A DNA stretch of 64,000 nt from Ilex aquifolium (Eukaryota > Streptophyta > Magnoliopsida > Aquifoliales > Aquifoliaceae): NCBI GenBank assembly GCA_951799425.1, contig OX637409.1, forward strand, positions 8,769,960 to 8,833,959, written 5' to 3'. The notes beneath the pieces are model-generated. The model did no database searches. It worked only from the letters and a program-made list of their open reading frames with translations, and was not told where the DNA came from. Below are positions 23,661-35,527 of this stretch, piece by piece. A program made the position numbers and the translations under genes. How positions within the stretch are numbered: position 1 is the stretch's first letter; every line of letters begins with the position of its first letter.

Positions 23661-25254
23661 ATATTATATTTGAATAATATATCACTTGTGCCCACCTAAA
23701 ACTAAAGACAAAAATGCTAGTCCCACCAACTCCACACAAAAAAAATTAAAAAACCAAGCCCACATAAAACAAAAAAACTCTGGGCTCATATTGTTGAAAT
23801 CTGAGTATTGTATAAAAAATTAAAACTTAATCATGTTAAGTTGCGACTCAAATAGATCGAGTTGCGACTTAATAGAATTGAGTTAGGATTGATCCCCAAA
23901 ACTTGGGATGACTTCTAAATTGTTGAAATTTGGTATCGATCCAATTTTTTAACCGATTGAGTTGCCAGTTGATCATGGTATATCATATCTTCTCAGTTTT
24001 TTATGGGTATGATATGAAGTTTTAGATTTTTCTGTAATACTTGTAGTCATATAGATAATGCTGAGCAGGATTATAAAGACAAATAGAACAATGAGACAAG
24101 TTTTTTATTTTATTAAGGGTTTTTCCAGATGACCTTAATTTTATTATTTATGAATTTTTACAAGTGAAAGTTTATGCAATTGACCTCATTTAACTTTTTT
24201 TTTTTTTACGAGAAATTGCCACTATTTTTATTTAAGTATTGATTATAGTATTTGCTATGTGTCAATTGATTTTAAATTTTTTTACTATGTTTAGTTCTTA
24301 AATTTTAGTTTAATAATTTTACTATGTTAATATATCAGTGTGTTTGTAACATCATTTATTGGATAAATTTAATGGATTGTTAGTGAATAACTGATATTTT
24401 TTTTATACAAAAATAACAATTAGCTCCATTTTTTACAATGGTGATAATTAGTCATTTTTTGTACATATACAATATGCATTATTTTTTTGGCATTTTTTTA
24501 TGTTAAATGGACTTCATGTATCAAATGTGATATAATAAATAAAAATAATGTCGATGACAAAATATCTGAATCATATCATATTAGAAAATTAAGCCAAATC
24601 TTGCTGGAGAACATTTGATGCCTGAATAGGGGGTATTCCAAAAACCAGTTTGGGAGTTTTTATAGAAAAATTCTCCATGAGTCCAGGGCCGGCCCAATAG
24701 AAAAACCACTTAAACAACCGCTTAGGGCCCAAAAAAAAGAGGACGCCCAAATAATAAGTATAATATTTAACTGTAATTTAAATTGACTCAAAAATTTTGG
24801 TTTAAAGGGCCTAATCTAATGGAAATTCTTACAAGGCTTAGACTAAAACAAAGGCCCAATTCACATCTCTCTCACTTTGTCCAACGGTTAAAACTTAAAA
24901 GACTTGAAAATTCTAAAAAAGGCAAAAATTAATTTTCCACAATTAAAGCCTAAAAGTCTACTCTCTCTCTCTCTCTCTCTCTCTCCCTCTAAGTAAAAAA
25001 AGTTCATATAGCATAATTATGTATCTCTCTCTTGCAACCTAGATTAAATTGAAATGATATATATTTGTTTGATTAGTAATTTAATTTTTTAATATTTTTA
25101 TTGATGGGATTAATTTAATGCAATTATTCTTTTTTATTGTGAAAGTTTGAAATAGTAGATGATTTGGGAGGCGAACAAATCGTCAATTCAAAGCTTAGAC
25201 AATTTTTATTTATCAGGTGATATTGTGTTTATTCTTATTGACTTTTATAAGATA

Positions 25255-27942
25255 CTAGTAGGTACACACGTGCGTTGCATGTGAATAATTTTGAGTTATA
25301 ATTTTAATTTATTTATTTTATATGCTTTTCAATGTTTATTTGTGCAACAAAGTTTTTAGCTGTTGTTTTTGTACTATTTATTATTTAGGAACATGACACT
25401 TTGGAAGTGAATACAAAAGAACAAGTGTATATTTGAGAAATAATTGATAAATTGAATATCATAGCCTATTTAGTTTAAAGTATTCCTGCAAAAAAAAAAA
25501 ACTTTGTAATTGTAAGAAAGTCTCTTCAGCTCCTATACCAAAATCAGATAAAAGATAACATAATTTTTAAAAAAGCAAATGCGAGATTACAAAAATAAAG
25601 AAAAAAATAAAATATGAAAAGTCTTGATGAAATATTGTTTAAAATGTTATCATAATAAAACGGACCATAATATCCACTTGACTTCAAACCAAATTATCGC
25701 AATAAAGAATTAAAATAATTGAAATATTGTCTAAGTTTATCAGAATAGTGTATAGAAATAGAACATCAAAGTGAAACCAAGTTTTAAAGCATATAAGAAA
25801 TCTTTTTTTGAATTTCTCAAGAAAACTAACGTGGAGGGGGTGCAAAGAAAAATAGCAATGGGTTATGTGGCCAGCCTTAGTGGGCCAACCAATTTTGACA
25901 TCTTGAACATTGAAATATTTTGCTTCCCTTTAGATCTAAAAAATATTTCCATATGATTAATAGGCAAAATTTCTATTGCCAATAACTCTCATTTGGTTGC
26001 ACAAAGTTTATTTTTCTCATATTAATGTCTTTCAATATTTTGCACACAATACTCACAAACACACACCAATGCAATCATTTTACCATAAACAAGTAGCTCT
26101 TAGTAGAAAACATAATTAGTTAGGCTTTCTTAGGACCCATTTCGAAAGGAGATCATAGTCAAGTTTTTAGGGGAGATAGAAGGACGATTTTTCCATTTCC
26201 TTGTCAATGAACTTTAAATAACTTTAAGAATTTGTTAAATAAAAAATAGATAGAATAAATTAGAGAATGATATGATTGCAAAACTTGAAAAAAATAGTTT
26301 AAAGAGAAGGATAGGTACTTGAAATTTGACCCACCCAACTCTTATTGCATAATTCATATCAACAAGTGGCCAAGGAAAAAGTAAAATTCATTGTTATAAG
26401 ATTGAGTTGGATTTATAGAATCATGGCTTCAACATTGGTTTAGAATTGACCGATTTTAATAGAATCATATCAAAAGAAATTAGAAAATGACATAATCATG
26501 TGATAGATGACATTATACATAGAAATATGGGTTAGAAACAAACTATAAAACAGGGATACACAAAACATAATAACAACATCAAAAACTTGATTACAAAATT
26601 AAAAAATTTCCATCGGTAACAACTAAAAAATACAAAAAAGTACCATACTATTTCATGGGTTGCATTGGCCCTCTCATGAATAAGGTCATCAAAGAGATAC
26701 CCAGCAACCATACTATGCCTGCAATGATACTATATTCGTACCGACTTCAAGAAGATCATTAGGAAATTAAAAGTATTCAGTATCCGAAACCAATTTAACT
26801 CTTGATTGTATAAACCTGAAAAAGTTGGAAATAATACCATCACAATAGCATCATGCCTTAAAATGTCTATAGGGTTTAATCTAAACCTCAACCCGCATAA
26901 GAAAACTAATTATAGACAAATCAGTAGTCAATATCTAATCCAAAAAATTCATTGCATAATCAAAAGAGATCCTAAAGAAAATTAAGTAATTGAACAGGTA
27001 AAATTCATTGCATAATCAAAAAAGATCTCAATAATATCAAGTAATTGAACGCATAATCAAATACTATGACAGTGGTTGGTGTTGTGAGCACTCACGGTCA
27101 ATGTTTTGTCCCAAGCATACATAACCACCGGTTGTCTAACTTCAATGCCCCTAATTGTAAACTTGAAGCTGCAAAAATAACCAAGCAAAAAAAATCGATA
27201 AACTATAAATAAAATAATCAAACAGGACAAAAAAGAAAACCTGAATATAATTTTGGAGGACAAGTAAATTAGTGAGATTGGTAGAGTAAATTGGATATAA
27301 AAAAGTTTTGAAATCCAACATAAATCAAACCAAACCAAGACTTATGTCCTAATCTTCTGAAATCCAACATAATGGTTGAAAATCAATTCGTGTTTATGAG
27401 AACCCACTAATTGTAAACAAAAATCAAATCTAGAACACGAAGAAAACAAATACCCAATAACATGGGATCCTTTATGCTCTGTATCTTATGAGATCTTTCC
27501 CGAAGATGAGATGACAGAATTTTGGGCGGAAGGTAGAAAGGGAGGTAGGCAATTGGAAAGAGAGGAAAAAATGGATCCCCACATTAAGTAGAATAAAGAA
27601 GGCAGATGGAGAGACATGTAAGGGGGTGCATGAGAACTGGGAAAAAGGATAAGGTTATTTAAAACTGTTATTTAGAAATGAAAATAAGAAAACGAAAAGG
27701 TTGGATGCAAATTAGATAAGGTTCATTATTCTATTAAATAAGGTTAGTATTAAGTTATATTTTATAGTAGTATAGATATAGATAAATAGATATAGATTTA
27801 TTCATTACACTTATAATTGAATAATTATTCCTAAAATATGAATGGTCTAAGAGTTAAATTAAAAAATATGATATGATTGTTTAAGGATAGAAGAGGAAAA
27901 TAAATTTTTTTCTTTGTAAGATACTTTTAGAAGTAGTATAGA
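25255..27942 (-). mobile_element. Non-autonomous Helitron-like element, 2.7 kb
   Basis: On the minus strand the 5' end is TCTATACTACTTCTAAAAG. The 3' end carries a hairpin CACATGC-AAC-GCACGTG followed by TGTACCTACTAG, fitting the TC...CTRR rule. The 3' flank is T as expected; the 5' flank has two base changes against the empty paralogous site near 23575. No Rep/helicase sequence. The interior is AT-rich with only short open frames. A tract near 27765 (TAGTAGTATAGAT) could be the end of a further related copy. Confidence 0.65.
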
Positions 27943-28439
27943 CTAGATTGTTCTCTTAGTATAATTATTTATTATTTTAAAATATATTTTATTCACAAGA
28001 ATTTTTAGTTTGAAATATGTCAAGTTTTTTCAAAATTAAAACTCATAAAATTCTATTTACGATCAACTATAGCACAAAAAAGATTGAGGGTGTGTTTGGC
28101 AAAGGGGATAAAGTGGGATAACCACTAGTTGGATTGGGTTACATTGTCCGGTGGCCCACAAATCCTTGGTTTGGATTCACTTTTTGTGAATGGGATAAAC
28201 GTTGGGCTCAATTCCGCGGCCCGTAGTGTTTCAGGCCATTTAACCCATCTGACCTACTTAAATGTATCCCACGCTAACTTTGGGATAAGTTAGCCCAGTG
28301 ACCGGATTGGGCGGATATTTACATTAATACCCTTGTACAGTTACCAATGTTTTACCCCCCTTTTTTGTCTTCTTCAGTTCACCTCGTTTGTTCCCTCCTC
28401 CCATAAGCGGCGCCCACTGGTCCCCTATCGAAAGATATT

Positions 28440-28665
28440 TTTTTCTCTCTCTCTCTCTCTTTGTATATATATATCTCAATCTCAATCTCGTTGTCTTTGT
28501 CTCTCTCTCTCTATATACATCTGTGTATATATATATATCTCTATCTCTCTATATCTATGTATATATATATGTCTGTCTCTCTTTGTGTGTATATATATAT
28601 ATATATCTGCGTTTCTCTTTCTGTGTGTGTATATATATATATATCTCGCTCTCTCTATGTCTGTA
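28440..28665. repeat. Compound (CT)n/(AT)n/(GT)n microsatellite
   Basis: Alternating runs of CTCTCTCT, TATATATATA and TGTGTGTA over about 225 bp. The overlapping open frames on both strands (Ser/Leu/Tyr/Ile-rich) are reads of the repeat, not genes. Confidence 0.85.
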
Positions 28666-29111
28666 TACAGTGATGACAATGAAATTAGGATTAAAAATTA
28701 AGGATAGTTTATGCAATAATTTTCAAACAATCCAAAACTTAGTTCTGCTTCGGATTTGGGAGGCCCCATTTTCCGTGTTTTGGTTTTGAGCTTCCAAGGC
28801 TGAAAGAATCTTCATTTCGTGTACATAGTCTGTGGAACATTGGCTACAAACTCCACATTTACTGATTCTAGATACAGAGAATAGGTGTAAGGTTTCTGGG
28901 ATTTCTTGCATTTCGGTTGTGATATTTGTTCATTTTGGTGAAATGGGTCTCTTGCATTGGAATGTTAATGTGATGGTACTTACATCATTACATGTGAATG
29001 TTTGTGTCGTCTGAAGTGGAATTGAGGTTTTTGGTAGTTTTTGTTGATTTTGGTATCTGGGTTTTTTGATAAGTTGTGTTTGATGATTTTGGTAACAATT
29101 GACCCAGAGCT

Positions 29112-29324
29112 GTGTCACTGTTTATGGGGTTGCAGGATCTGAGAGACGATGAGCTTTTGAGTATGGTGAGAGAAGATGATATTAATGGTGATGGGGCTCT
29201 TGATCAAATGGAGTTTTGTGTATTGATGTTCAGATCGAGTCCTGAGTTGATGCAGGATTCTGAGGCTTGGCTTGAACACGCTCTGCAACAAGAAATCAAG
29301 ATTTATTGGTTTGATAGGAACTGA
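29112..29324 (+). pseudogene. Fragment of a PBP1/KIC-type calcium-binding EF-hand protein (C-terminal half)
   Basis: The 70-residue reading GLQDLRDDELLSMVRED, then the EF-hand loop DINGDGALDQME (Asp1, Asn3, Asp5, Glu12), then FCVLMFRSSPELMQDSEAWL and EHALQQEI, matches the C-terminal half of small single-EF-hand proteins such as PINOID-binding protein 1 and KIC. The family normally has another 55-65 N-terminal residues; none are readable upstream. The homology appears to begin abruptly near 29112, inside a DNA element with inverted ends (28086-30627), so I read it as a captured gene piece. An upstream exon that I failed to recognise cannot be excluded. The stop at 29322-29324 is at the usual place. 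Confidence 0.65.
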
Positions 29325-29802
29325 GGTCAAGTTGATGATTTAATAATTAGCTGTTCAATGCATAGGAGGCGGGTTCTTGTTGAATTTGGAAATAATATTG
29401 GTTGACAATTTTTTTTAGATTTTATTTTCATTATATTTGGGAATTAACATGCTTGATCATGTTGAAAATCACAAAGTGAGTGTAATCAAATTTGAAACTT
29501 GCATTGGGTATTTGATTTGGTTACCCAAATTTACAGATGAGATTAGATCTTTCTGCTGTTCATATATATTTTCTAGTTTCATATGTGGGATCTGGATGCA
29601 TTTGTAATATGTTGCGTGTATGGTTGCCTTCGTTTTGTATGTATACTTGAAGGGAACATGTGGTATGATCATATCGGTACGTGTACTTACGTAATGTAAA
29701 ATATATTTATGTGACATCGAATCGTTTATTTCGTTGTTCTTAATTTTTTTTTTCAAAACAATGTGGAACAATGTTATGAGGAAATTAATGTGCTCGCACT
29801 TG

Positions 29803-30262
29803 CAGGGGCGGAGCCAGGTTTTTGCCTCAGTGGGGGCAACCTAAATTTTTAAATTTTAAAGTATAATTGTAACATTGTTTTCATCAAAATATGTATTCTT
29901 GATAAACTGTTTATAAGCATAGTTACATCAAAAAAATGTCATTTAGAGGTGCAACTTATGTATATACTTAGGTCCCAAAATACCATATACTTTAAGAAAA
30001 TTTCAAAATACTTAGGTCTGGACGAAGAAGACGAAGGCTTACAGGGAAAAAAAAAAAAAAAAGCAGGCGTGAAAAGGAGCTGCCAAAAGTTAGCTTTTAA
30101 GGACTGAAAATTATATTAATATATCCTATACTTTAAGAAAATTTCAGTGGGGCAAGTTTAAGAAATTCTTAAAATTTTTAAATTTACACCTAGATCCCAA
30201 AAATTTTTAAAATTTCAGTGGGGGCAGCTGCCCCCACTGCCCCCATACTAAATCCGCCACTG
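29803..30262. mobile_element. Small non-autonomous hAT element (460 bp)
   Basis: Starts CAGGGGCGGAGCCAGG and ends AAATCCGCCACTG, giving short inverted ends (CAGGGGCGGA / TCCGCCACTG). It is flanked by a perfect 8-bp duplication CGCACTTG (29795-29802, 30263-30270), diagnostic of hAT. No coding sequence. It is nested in the larger hAT-like element. Confidence 0.88.
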
Positions 30263-30832
30263 CGCACTTGTGAACTTTTGGAAAAATGAAAATCGAATTA
30301 TTTTTGGTATTTCCCCTTGGTGACACATCTGTTACATTGTTATGAAATATAAAGGTGGACAACATGAATAAAATTTCATAGCCAACATTGATTTTGGCTT
30401 GGATAGGATTAAAGGTTAAAATTGTAAATTCATGTGAAAGTAAAGAGATTTGACCCCAAAAAAAAATGGTTTGTCCGTGGGCCCCATAATATAAGAAATT
30501 ACTTTCCAAATGAGGGATAGGATTACACCACTCCATTGGTATCCTAGTTATTGGGTTTTCATTGGATTGGTTTAGATTTTTAATCCAAACCAATCCTATG
30601 TCCCAAAGCTTTGTCAAACACACCCTGAATGGATTAGTCATATTATCTATTGAAAAAATATACTAACAAAACTCAAATATAAAAATTTGATTACTAATTT
30701 TGCATCATAAAAAATGAAAAAAAATAAATTTTAAATAAAATTTAAATAATACAATATTTTTTTTTCATAAATTTTGATAGCCCCTATTTAATACTTTCAC
30801 TTAGGGTCTCAGTTTTCATTGGGCCGGCCCTG

Positions 30833-32145
30833 GAGTCATCCAAACTCAAACTTTTGACCTTATTATCCTGAATTTCACTCTTAGCATAACGATGGAAACA
30901 AGAACATATTAATGACATTTCTAATCCTCTAAGATTACATTGTGGTTGCACACCTAGGTTACTTTCACACACGATTGATTATAATCATTTTTCTTATTTG
31001 AACAAAGGGGAGAGAGAGAGAGAGATTTGTGTTAGGAATTTGGGACCACTAAATTAAGACGTAAAGAAAACTAACATGTACCTATAGAAAAGTTGCAACC
31101 TGGCCTTTACCACCAGAGGTCTGATACAATCCATACTATCAACAGTATTAGATCAACCACCACAGCACTCCAAAAAACCGGTAAGAAATCCACATTTTCA
31201 ATAGCGTGCGGGTGTGTAATACCAGTATATGTACCTCAATTTCATGTCGGTGTAGGTTTTTTGCTGGTGAGTTGAGAGAGAGAAGTGGTGGAGGTGAAAA
31301 GGGCGGCTATCAAGACTGACATCGAAGAAATTATTGTTGTCGACTTCGGTGAGGCAGCAAGCGCGAACGTCCTCGTCAACGGCGGCCGAAGTTTCGCTGA
31401 CCTTGGATTTGGCATCGAACTTCGATTTTGTTGCTCTCTTCTCCATTGTTACCGATGAATTAGTGTTGGTGGACTTCGAGGCATAGTTTCTGGAACATAA
31501 AAATTTGGTGGCCGTGGCCGTGGGAGTCTATATTTTTTTATTGACTCGAATACGACACGAAAATGTTATGATCCGATATAATTGATAGCCTATTAATAAA
31601 TGAAATTTTTTTTGAATCACAAATATGAAATATTTAAATTTTAAGGGGTGTAATTTATAATTAATCAAAATTTTTTTAATGGCAAAATAGATGACAGTTA
31701 GTTTCAGGTACACATTGATACGTATTTATATATTTTAGAGTATAAATTAATATTTTTAAACTTTGAGGGTATAAATTAAGATTTGAATGATCTTTTAGGG
31801 TGCAAGTTGAGATTAACCCTATTATTAAAGATAAAAATTAATTCCCTCTATTAAAAACACAATCCACATGATTTATTGCCAGAGAAAATATAACACAAAG
31901 TCTTATTACTTAATTCTTGTGGTACTAAAGACATCATCAAACTAAGAAAACATGGCAATTAATTACCACCAAAAGAAGATAAGGAGAAAGAACAAATTAA
32001 AGGTAATTCCCTCACTCATCAGTCATCCCACCACATTTCTATCCTTTCTTCTTTTTCTAGATCCTTCTTCTAAGTTGCACTGAAAAGATTGGAGATATTT
32101 CGTATAGTATATTTTTTGACAAAGAGTGTTTATAGTAATTTAATT
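30833..32145. other. Non-coding stretch right of the nested block
   Basis: AT-rich with an AG-run near 31010. An 82-residue minus-strand frame (31198-31446) is the only notable frame; I cannot match it to a family. Otherwise I see nothing. Confidence 0.4.
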
Positions 32146-33093
32146 TAAATATCTCCTTTTCTTCTGTAATCTCTCTTAAAGGATTTTGATGACGTGTTCC
32201 CTTCGTGGGGGATCATCCTAGGCCAGTTGTGCCCCTTGGGATTCTGAGTACGGATGAGATTTACTAGATCCTCATTTTGCTGGAGGAGGCGATCGTTGGC
32301 TTGACACAGTGCCTCGAGTTCGTTGTTTGGCGGAGGGTCTGCTATTGGCAGGTTGCCTTCTGGGTTTGGCAAAGGATTCATGGGAATTCTCTGTTATCCT
32401 ATGGCGGTGGTTTCCTGTTGGTTCTGCAAACGTAATGGATTTGCCTGATTTTTGATCATGTTGCGCGCATAGACCATCAATTAATGAATGAAACAGTAGA
32501 ATTTTAGCAAGAATTAGAACAAACAGTTCCCCCGAACGGCACTAGCTGATGTTGTATTCTGCGCAGTTGAGTAGAGGTGAACGACTTTGGGATCTTGTTA
32601 AGGATGTTGATCGGGATCACTGAGACATGCAGTTAGAGCTTCTAGCTCATGGGAGTTGAACAAATCGATTCAGGAGTTAATAGCTTTGAACATAGAGCTG
32701 TAGACTGGGAATTTATAGTGGTTTACCAGCTTAGAAGTTTGACTAGTCTACTCCAATGAAGTCTCTGGCTACTGGGAGGGTTTTATATTACTTGGGGAAA
32801 AATGTTATGGGATTACATATAGTCAATGACATAGATGCTTGATTGATTACAATGCGAGGGATTTGATCCCTATTTATAGTATACAGTTGCCTTGTGTGAT
32901 CTCTGCAATCCTCCCGTCACCAACACAATCCTTGCATAATCAACGTGATCCTCTTGGGGGTTGTTACGACCCATGTGCCAAAATATTTGGCTGTTAGAGA
33001 CTACATTCCATAGGTATGATGTGGCCTTCTCAGAGATGTGAGCTATCGCTGTCACCGTGTGCACGAGGATTACGTCGGTGATGATTTTCGACA
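32146..33093 (-). mobile_element. Fragment of a Tat-like Gypsy element: one LTR plus start of gag
   Basis: On the minus strand a probable LTR runs from about 33093 (TGTCGAAAATCATC) to about 32546 (ATACAACATCA). It is followed by TGCCGTTCGGGGGAAC in the primer-site position, then at 32381 by a short reading MNPLPNPEGNLPIADPPPNN with ELEALCQANDRLLQQNEDLV, typical of the N-terminal Gag of such elements. The second LTR and everything after early gag are absent. Old, broken remnant. Confidence 0.5.
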
Positions 33094-33629
33094 TGCGCCT
33101 CTCGAGCTAATGATCATGAGTTTATAGGTCCTAGCTTAACCTTGACTAATTTTTAATATCACCAGTATCAATATATAAATTAAATAATTGTTTGAATAGA
33201 TTGAGTGAAAGCTTAATAAAAATTCAAAAGGCAATTGTCATATATGAAAATGGATTGAATTTTTTAAGATTGAATTAGAATTTTCCATTAAGATTCAGAT
33301 TAAAAAAATTTTGATTAGATTTTTGATAGGATGAAATTGGATTCAAACAATTGATAGACCTACTTTGGACGAAGATTGCACATTTTTGTGGACGTTTGCA
33401 TTTCATTCTAGTTTATACACCTGATTCCTTATATAATTTTTTTATTGAAACTAAAATTTTTATGAGTTTAAATATATGGATTAGAGGCTCGATTATATTT
33501 TTCGCTTCTAAAAAGCAGCCCAATTAAAAAATTGAAGTTATATAAAAATTTGATCGAGAATTGGAGATTATTCATATCCTCTTCTTTTCAAATATTGAAA
33601 AACCCTTCCTCTTGAATAAATGAAAAATA

Positions 33630-33776
33630 TAAGAGCAATGTTATTGGGATATAATGTAGAGACATAAATTGGGGACATAATGATTGTAACCATTAGATTG
33701 TTAATAGGTCTCAGTATTAAATGTATTCTACTATCAATTCAATGGTCACACATTATGTCCCAATAGCATTAGTGAA
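33630..33776. repeat. MITE with about 22-bp inverted ends
   Basis: The left end GCAATGTTATTGGGATATAA (from about 33633) and the reverse complement of the right end (AATGCTATTGGGACATAATG) pair with two or three mismatches. The whole is about 145 bp, non-coding. An inner copy of GGGGACATAATG at about 33672 repeats the end. Confidence 0.6.
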
Positions 33777-33796
33777 AATAAATGTAATAAGGGATT

Positions 33797-33946
33797 AAAT
33801 TCTTTACGGTTTGCTTGTAAATAAATTGTTTACAGACAGCCAATCAAAATTGAGGAATTACACAAACTCATTGAGAATTCTCAAAATTGATTTATGTGTT
33901 TGTGTAGTTCCTCAATTTTGATTTGCTGTCTGGAAAGAATTTAATC
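33797..33946. repeat. Long foldback / hairpin element
   Basis: The left arm 33832-33868 (ACAGACAGCCAATCAAAATT, then GAGGAATTACACAAAC) and right arm 33898-33933 pair at about 33 of 36 positions around a 30-base loop. An outer ATTAAATTCTTT / AAAGAATTTAAT pair extends the stem. It could be a MITE or, if transcribed, a small-RNA precursor. Confidence 0.6.
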
Positions 33947-34677
33947 TCATGTAATAATCTTCTTATCAAAATTTAATAAGGAGTAATGCTATAAAATTCA
34001 AATGAAATCCAAAAAATTATAATCTATATGCATATCATTCCTTTGATGAGTGGGTCCTATTAACTTTTAGGGTGGGGTTATTCCCACCCCACAAATCTTC
34101 ACTCTCACCCCATTTAATTTCTTATTATCAAACTACTAACCCAACCCCATTAGTAATTGAACCCACCACATGCTACATACACCCCTTTTAATAAGTAAAC
34201 ACACTTTATATTTTGTCATAATTAAGATTTTCTTCTCTATCTCTTCTCATGCACTCATAAAAAAACTTTTTCAATATAAATTTTTTTAGTGAGATACATG
34301 TTAGTATTACTTCTGAATTTAATTATATATTTGATTTCATGTTTGTTATATGTATTTTCATTATTTTCGGTATATTTTGATATCTTTGTCAAGTTTAGTA
34401 ATTTTTTATTTAGAATTTATATGTATGTATATTTCAGATTATTTGTTATTTTTTATCTTGTTAAGGTTTTGCATCTATGCTTGTTGTTTTTAGATTGAAT
34501 AATATTATTTACACTTAATTTATTAATTTAATTTGTTAATCTAATTTACTATAATTATTGAATTGACATTGTACCCCTTTTAACATTTGGAATTGCTCCC
34601 GATCAAATAGTTACAATAAATTAATTGAATAAATTAGGTCTAATTAGCATTGTTATATTATTTTTACTTCTTTTTTT

Positions 34678-34915
34678 AAGGGGTGGAGGCAAATGAGAGT
34701 GTCCAGAGACCTCCCCGATAGGCCCTCACTGGCGGAATCATGAGGCCCCTGACCGCACCCGTTACATTTCTCGAGAACGAATCTATCTAGAGTAGTATAG
34801 CGGTTAACTATCGAACCCTAATATGAACTCTAATATTCGAATCTCTAATTTCACGGTGAGAAGTTCGACAGATACCCTCACTAGACCACGCCACTCGGTG
34901 ACCAGCATTGATCTA
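34678..34915 (-). repeat. Probable tRNA-derived SINE
   Basis: On the minus strand it starts near GGTCACCGAGTGGCG, with an A-box-like TGGTCTAGTGAGGG and, about 45 bases on, a B-box-like AGATTCGAATA. It ends TTTGCCTCCACCCCTT followed by an A-rich tail (plus-strand T-rich run at 34663-34679). About 235 bp, no coding sequence. Target duplication not resolved. Confidence 0.55.
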
Positions 34916-35527
34916 TTAGATTAGATAGTATGACTCAGATTCTTGCTCTTCAATTGTTAAGCACAATTTTTTTGCAAAGCAAAAATTCAACCACCAAAAT
35001 TCATTATAGTATGATTTGAAAGGCGCATTTCATTGTCCCAAAGCGGGAAGGTGAGTCCTGATTAAACTAAAAAACTAATGCTCTCCTCCATAAATTAGCT
35101 TTAGTTGGAAGCTTAATTATTATTAAAGATAAAAATTAGGGTAGCTTTGTTGATTAGAAAAACTGAATAGAAATAGAATGCCATGTCAGATGCCATGTCA
35201 TCATAGTCATCAGTAAAATTTAGTTTAGCGATGACTGCACTGTGGAATGCAAGTGTCAAAATCATGGTGGGCCATATTCTCCACACGCAAAGCGCAAGTT
35301 TTTCCTTTCATGACCACTTCTTCAAAATACCCTTATCAATTATCAAATTTACAGGGGAATATTGATGACAGTAGTTTATTTCAGGCTCATTTGAAGGCCA
35401 ATTTCGCCATTTCAACAACACTTTCTGTCTACTTAAATCATTTCAAGATGAGTTACCGCAACCATAATGCAAATATTTGGCTGTAGAACAAACTCTACTG
35501 TCATTCTACACAACTCCCTTTAGCATC

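Larger units (their letters stand above)
28086..30627. mobile_element. hAT-like non-autonomous element carrying a host gene fragment
   Basis: Ends are inverted: GAGGGTGTGTTTGGCAAAG at 28086 and the reverse complement of CTTTGTCAAACACACCCTG at 30609-30627 (17 of 19 bases match). The adjoining 8-mers AAAAGATT (28078-28085) and AATGGATT (30628-30635) match at 6 of 8 positions, a possible worn hAT duplication. Subterminal blocks are also related (GGATTGGGTT near 28130; CAATCCTATG near 30590). It carries microsatellites (28440-28665), an EF-hand gene fragment (29112-29324) and a nested hAT element. No transposase found. Confidence 0.6.
24684..30832. mobile_element. Composite DNA element bounded by inverted CAGGGCCGGCCCAAT ends (hAT-like, non-autonomous)
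   Basis: The left end CAGGGCCGGCCCAATAG (24684) and the right end CATTGGGCCGGCCCTG (30817-30832) are inverted repeats. Both are followed outward by GAGTC (24679-24683 and 30833-30837). hAT elements normally give 8-bp duplications, so the superfamily is uncertain. No transposase. The interior is split by a Helitron-like element (25255-27942) and a second DNA element (28086-30627). Its left part is nearly identical to 10168-10380 and 23215-23580, so it belongs to the segment duplicated with unit 1. Confidence 0.5.
33094..35527. other. Non-coding DNA upstream of the ZIP gene, with small repeats
   Basis: AT-rich. Contains two foldback elements and a probable SINE (listed separately). No clear core promoter could be fixed for the ZIP gene; 35400-35527 would be its proximal upstream region and 5' UTR. 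Confidence 0.5.

Noticed and set aside
28333-28789. Two overlapping frames of 122-133 codons
   Set aside because: Translations of CT/AT/GT microsatellites.
31198-31446. 82-codon minus-strand frame beginning MEKRATKSKFDAKSK
   Set aside because: Codon use looks plausible, but no family match, no second exon recognised and no promoter evidence; kept as a weak possibility only.
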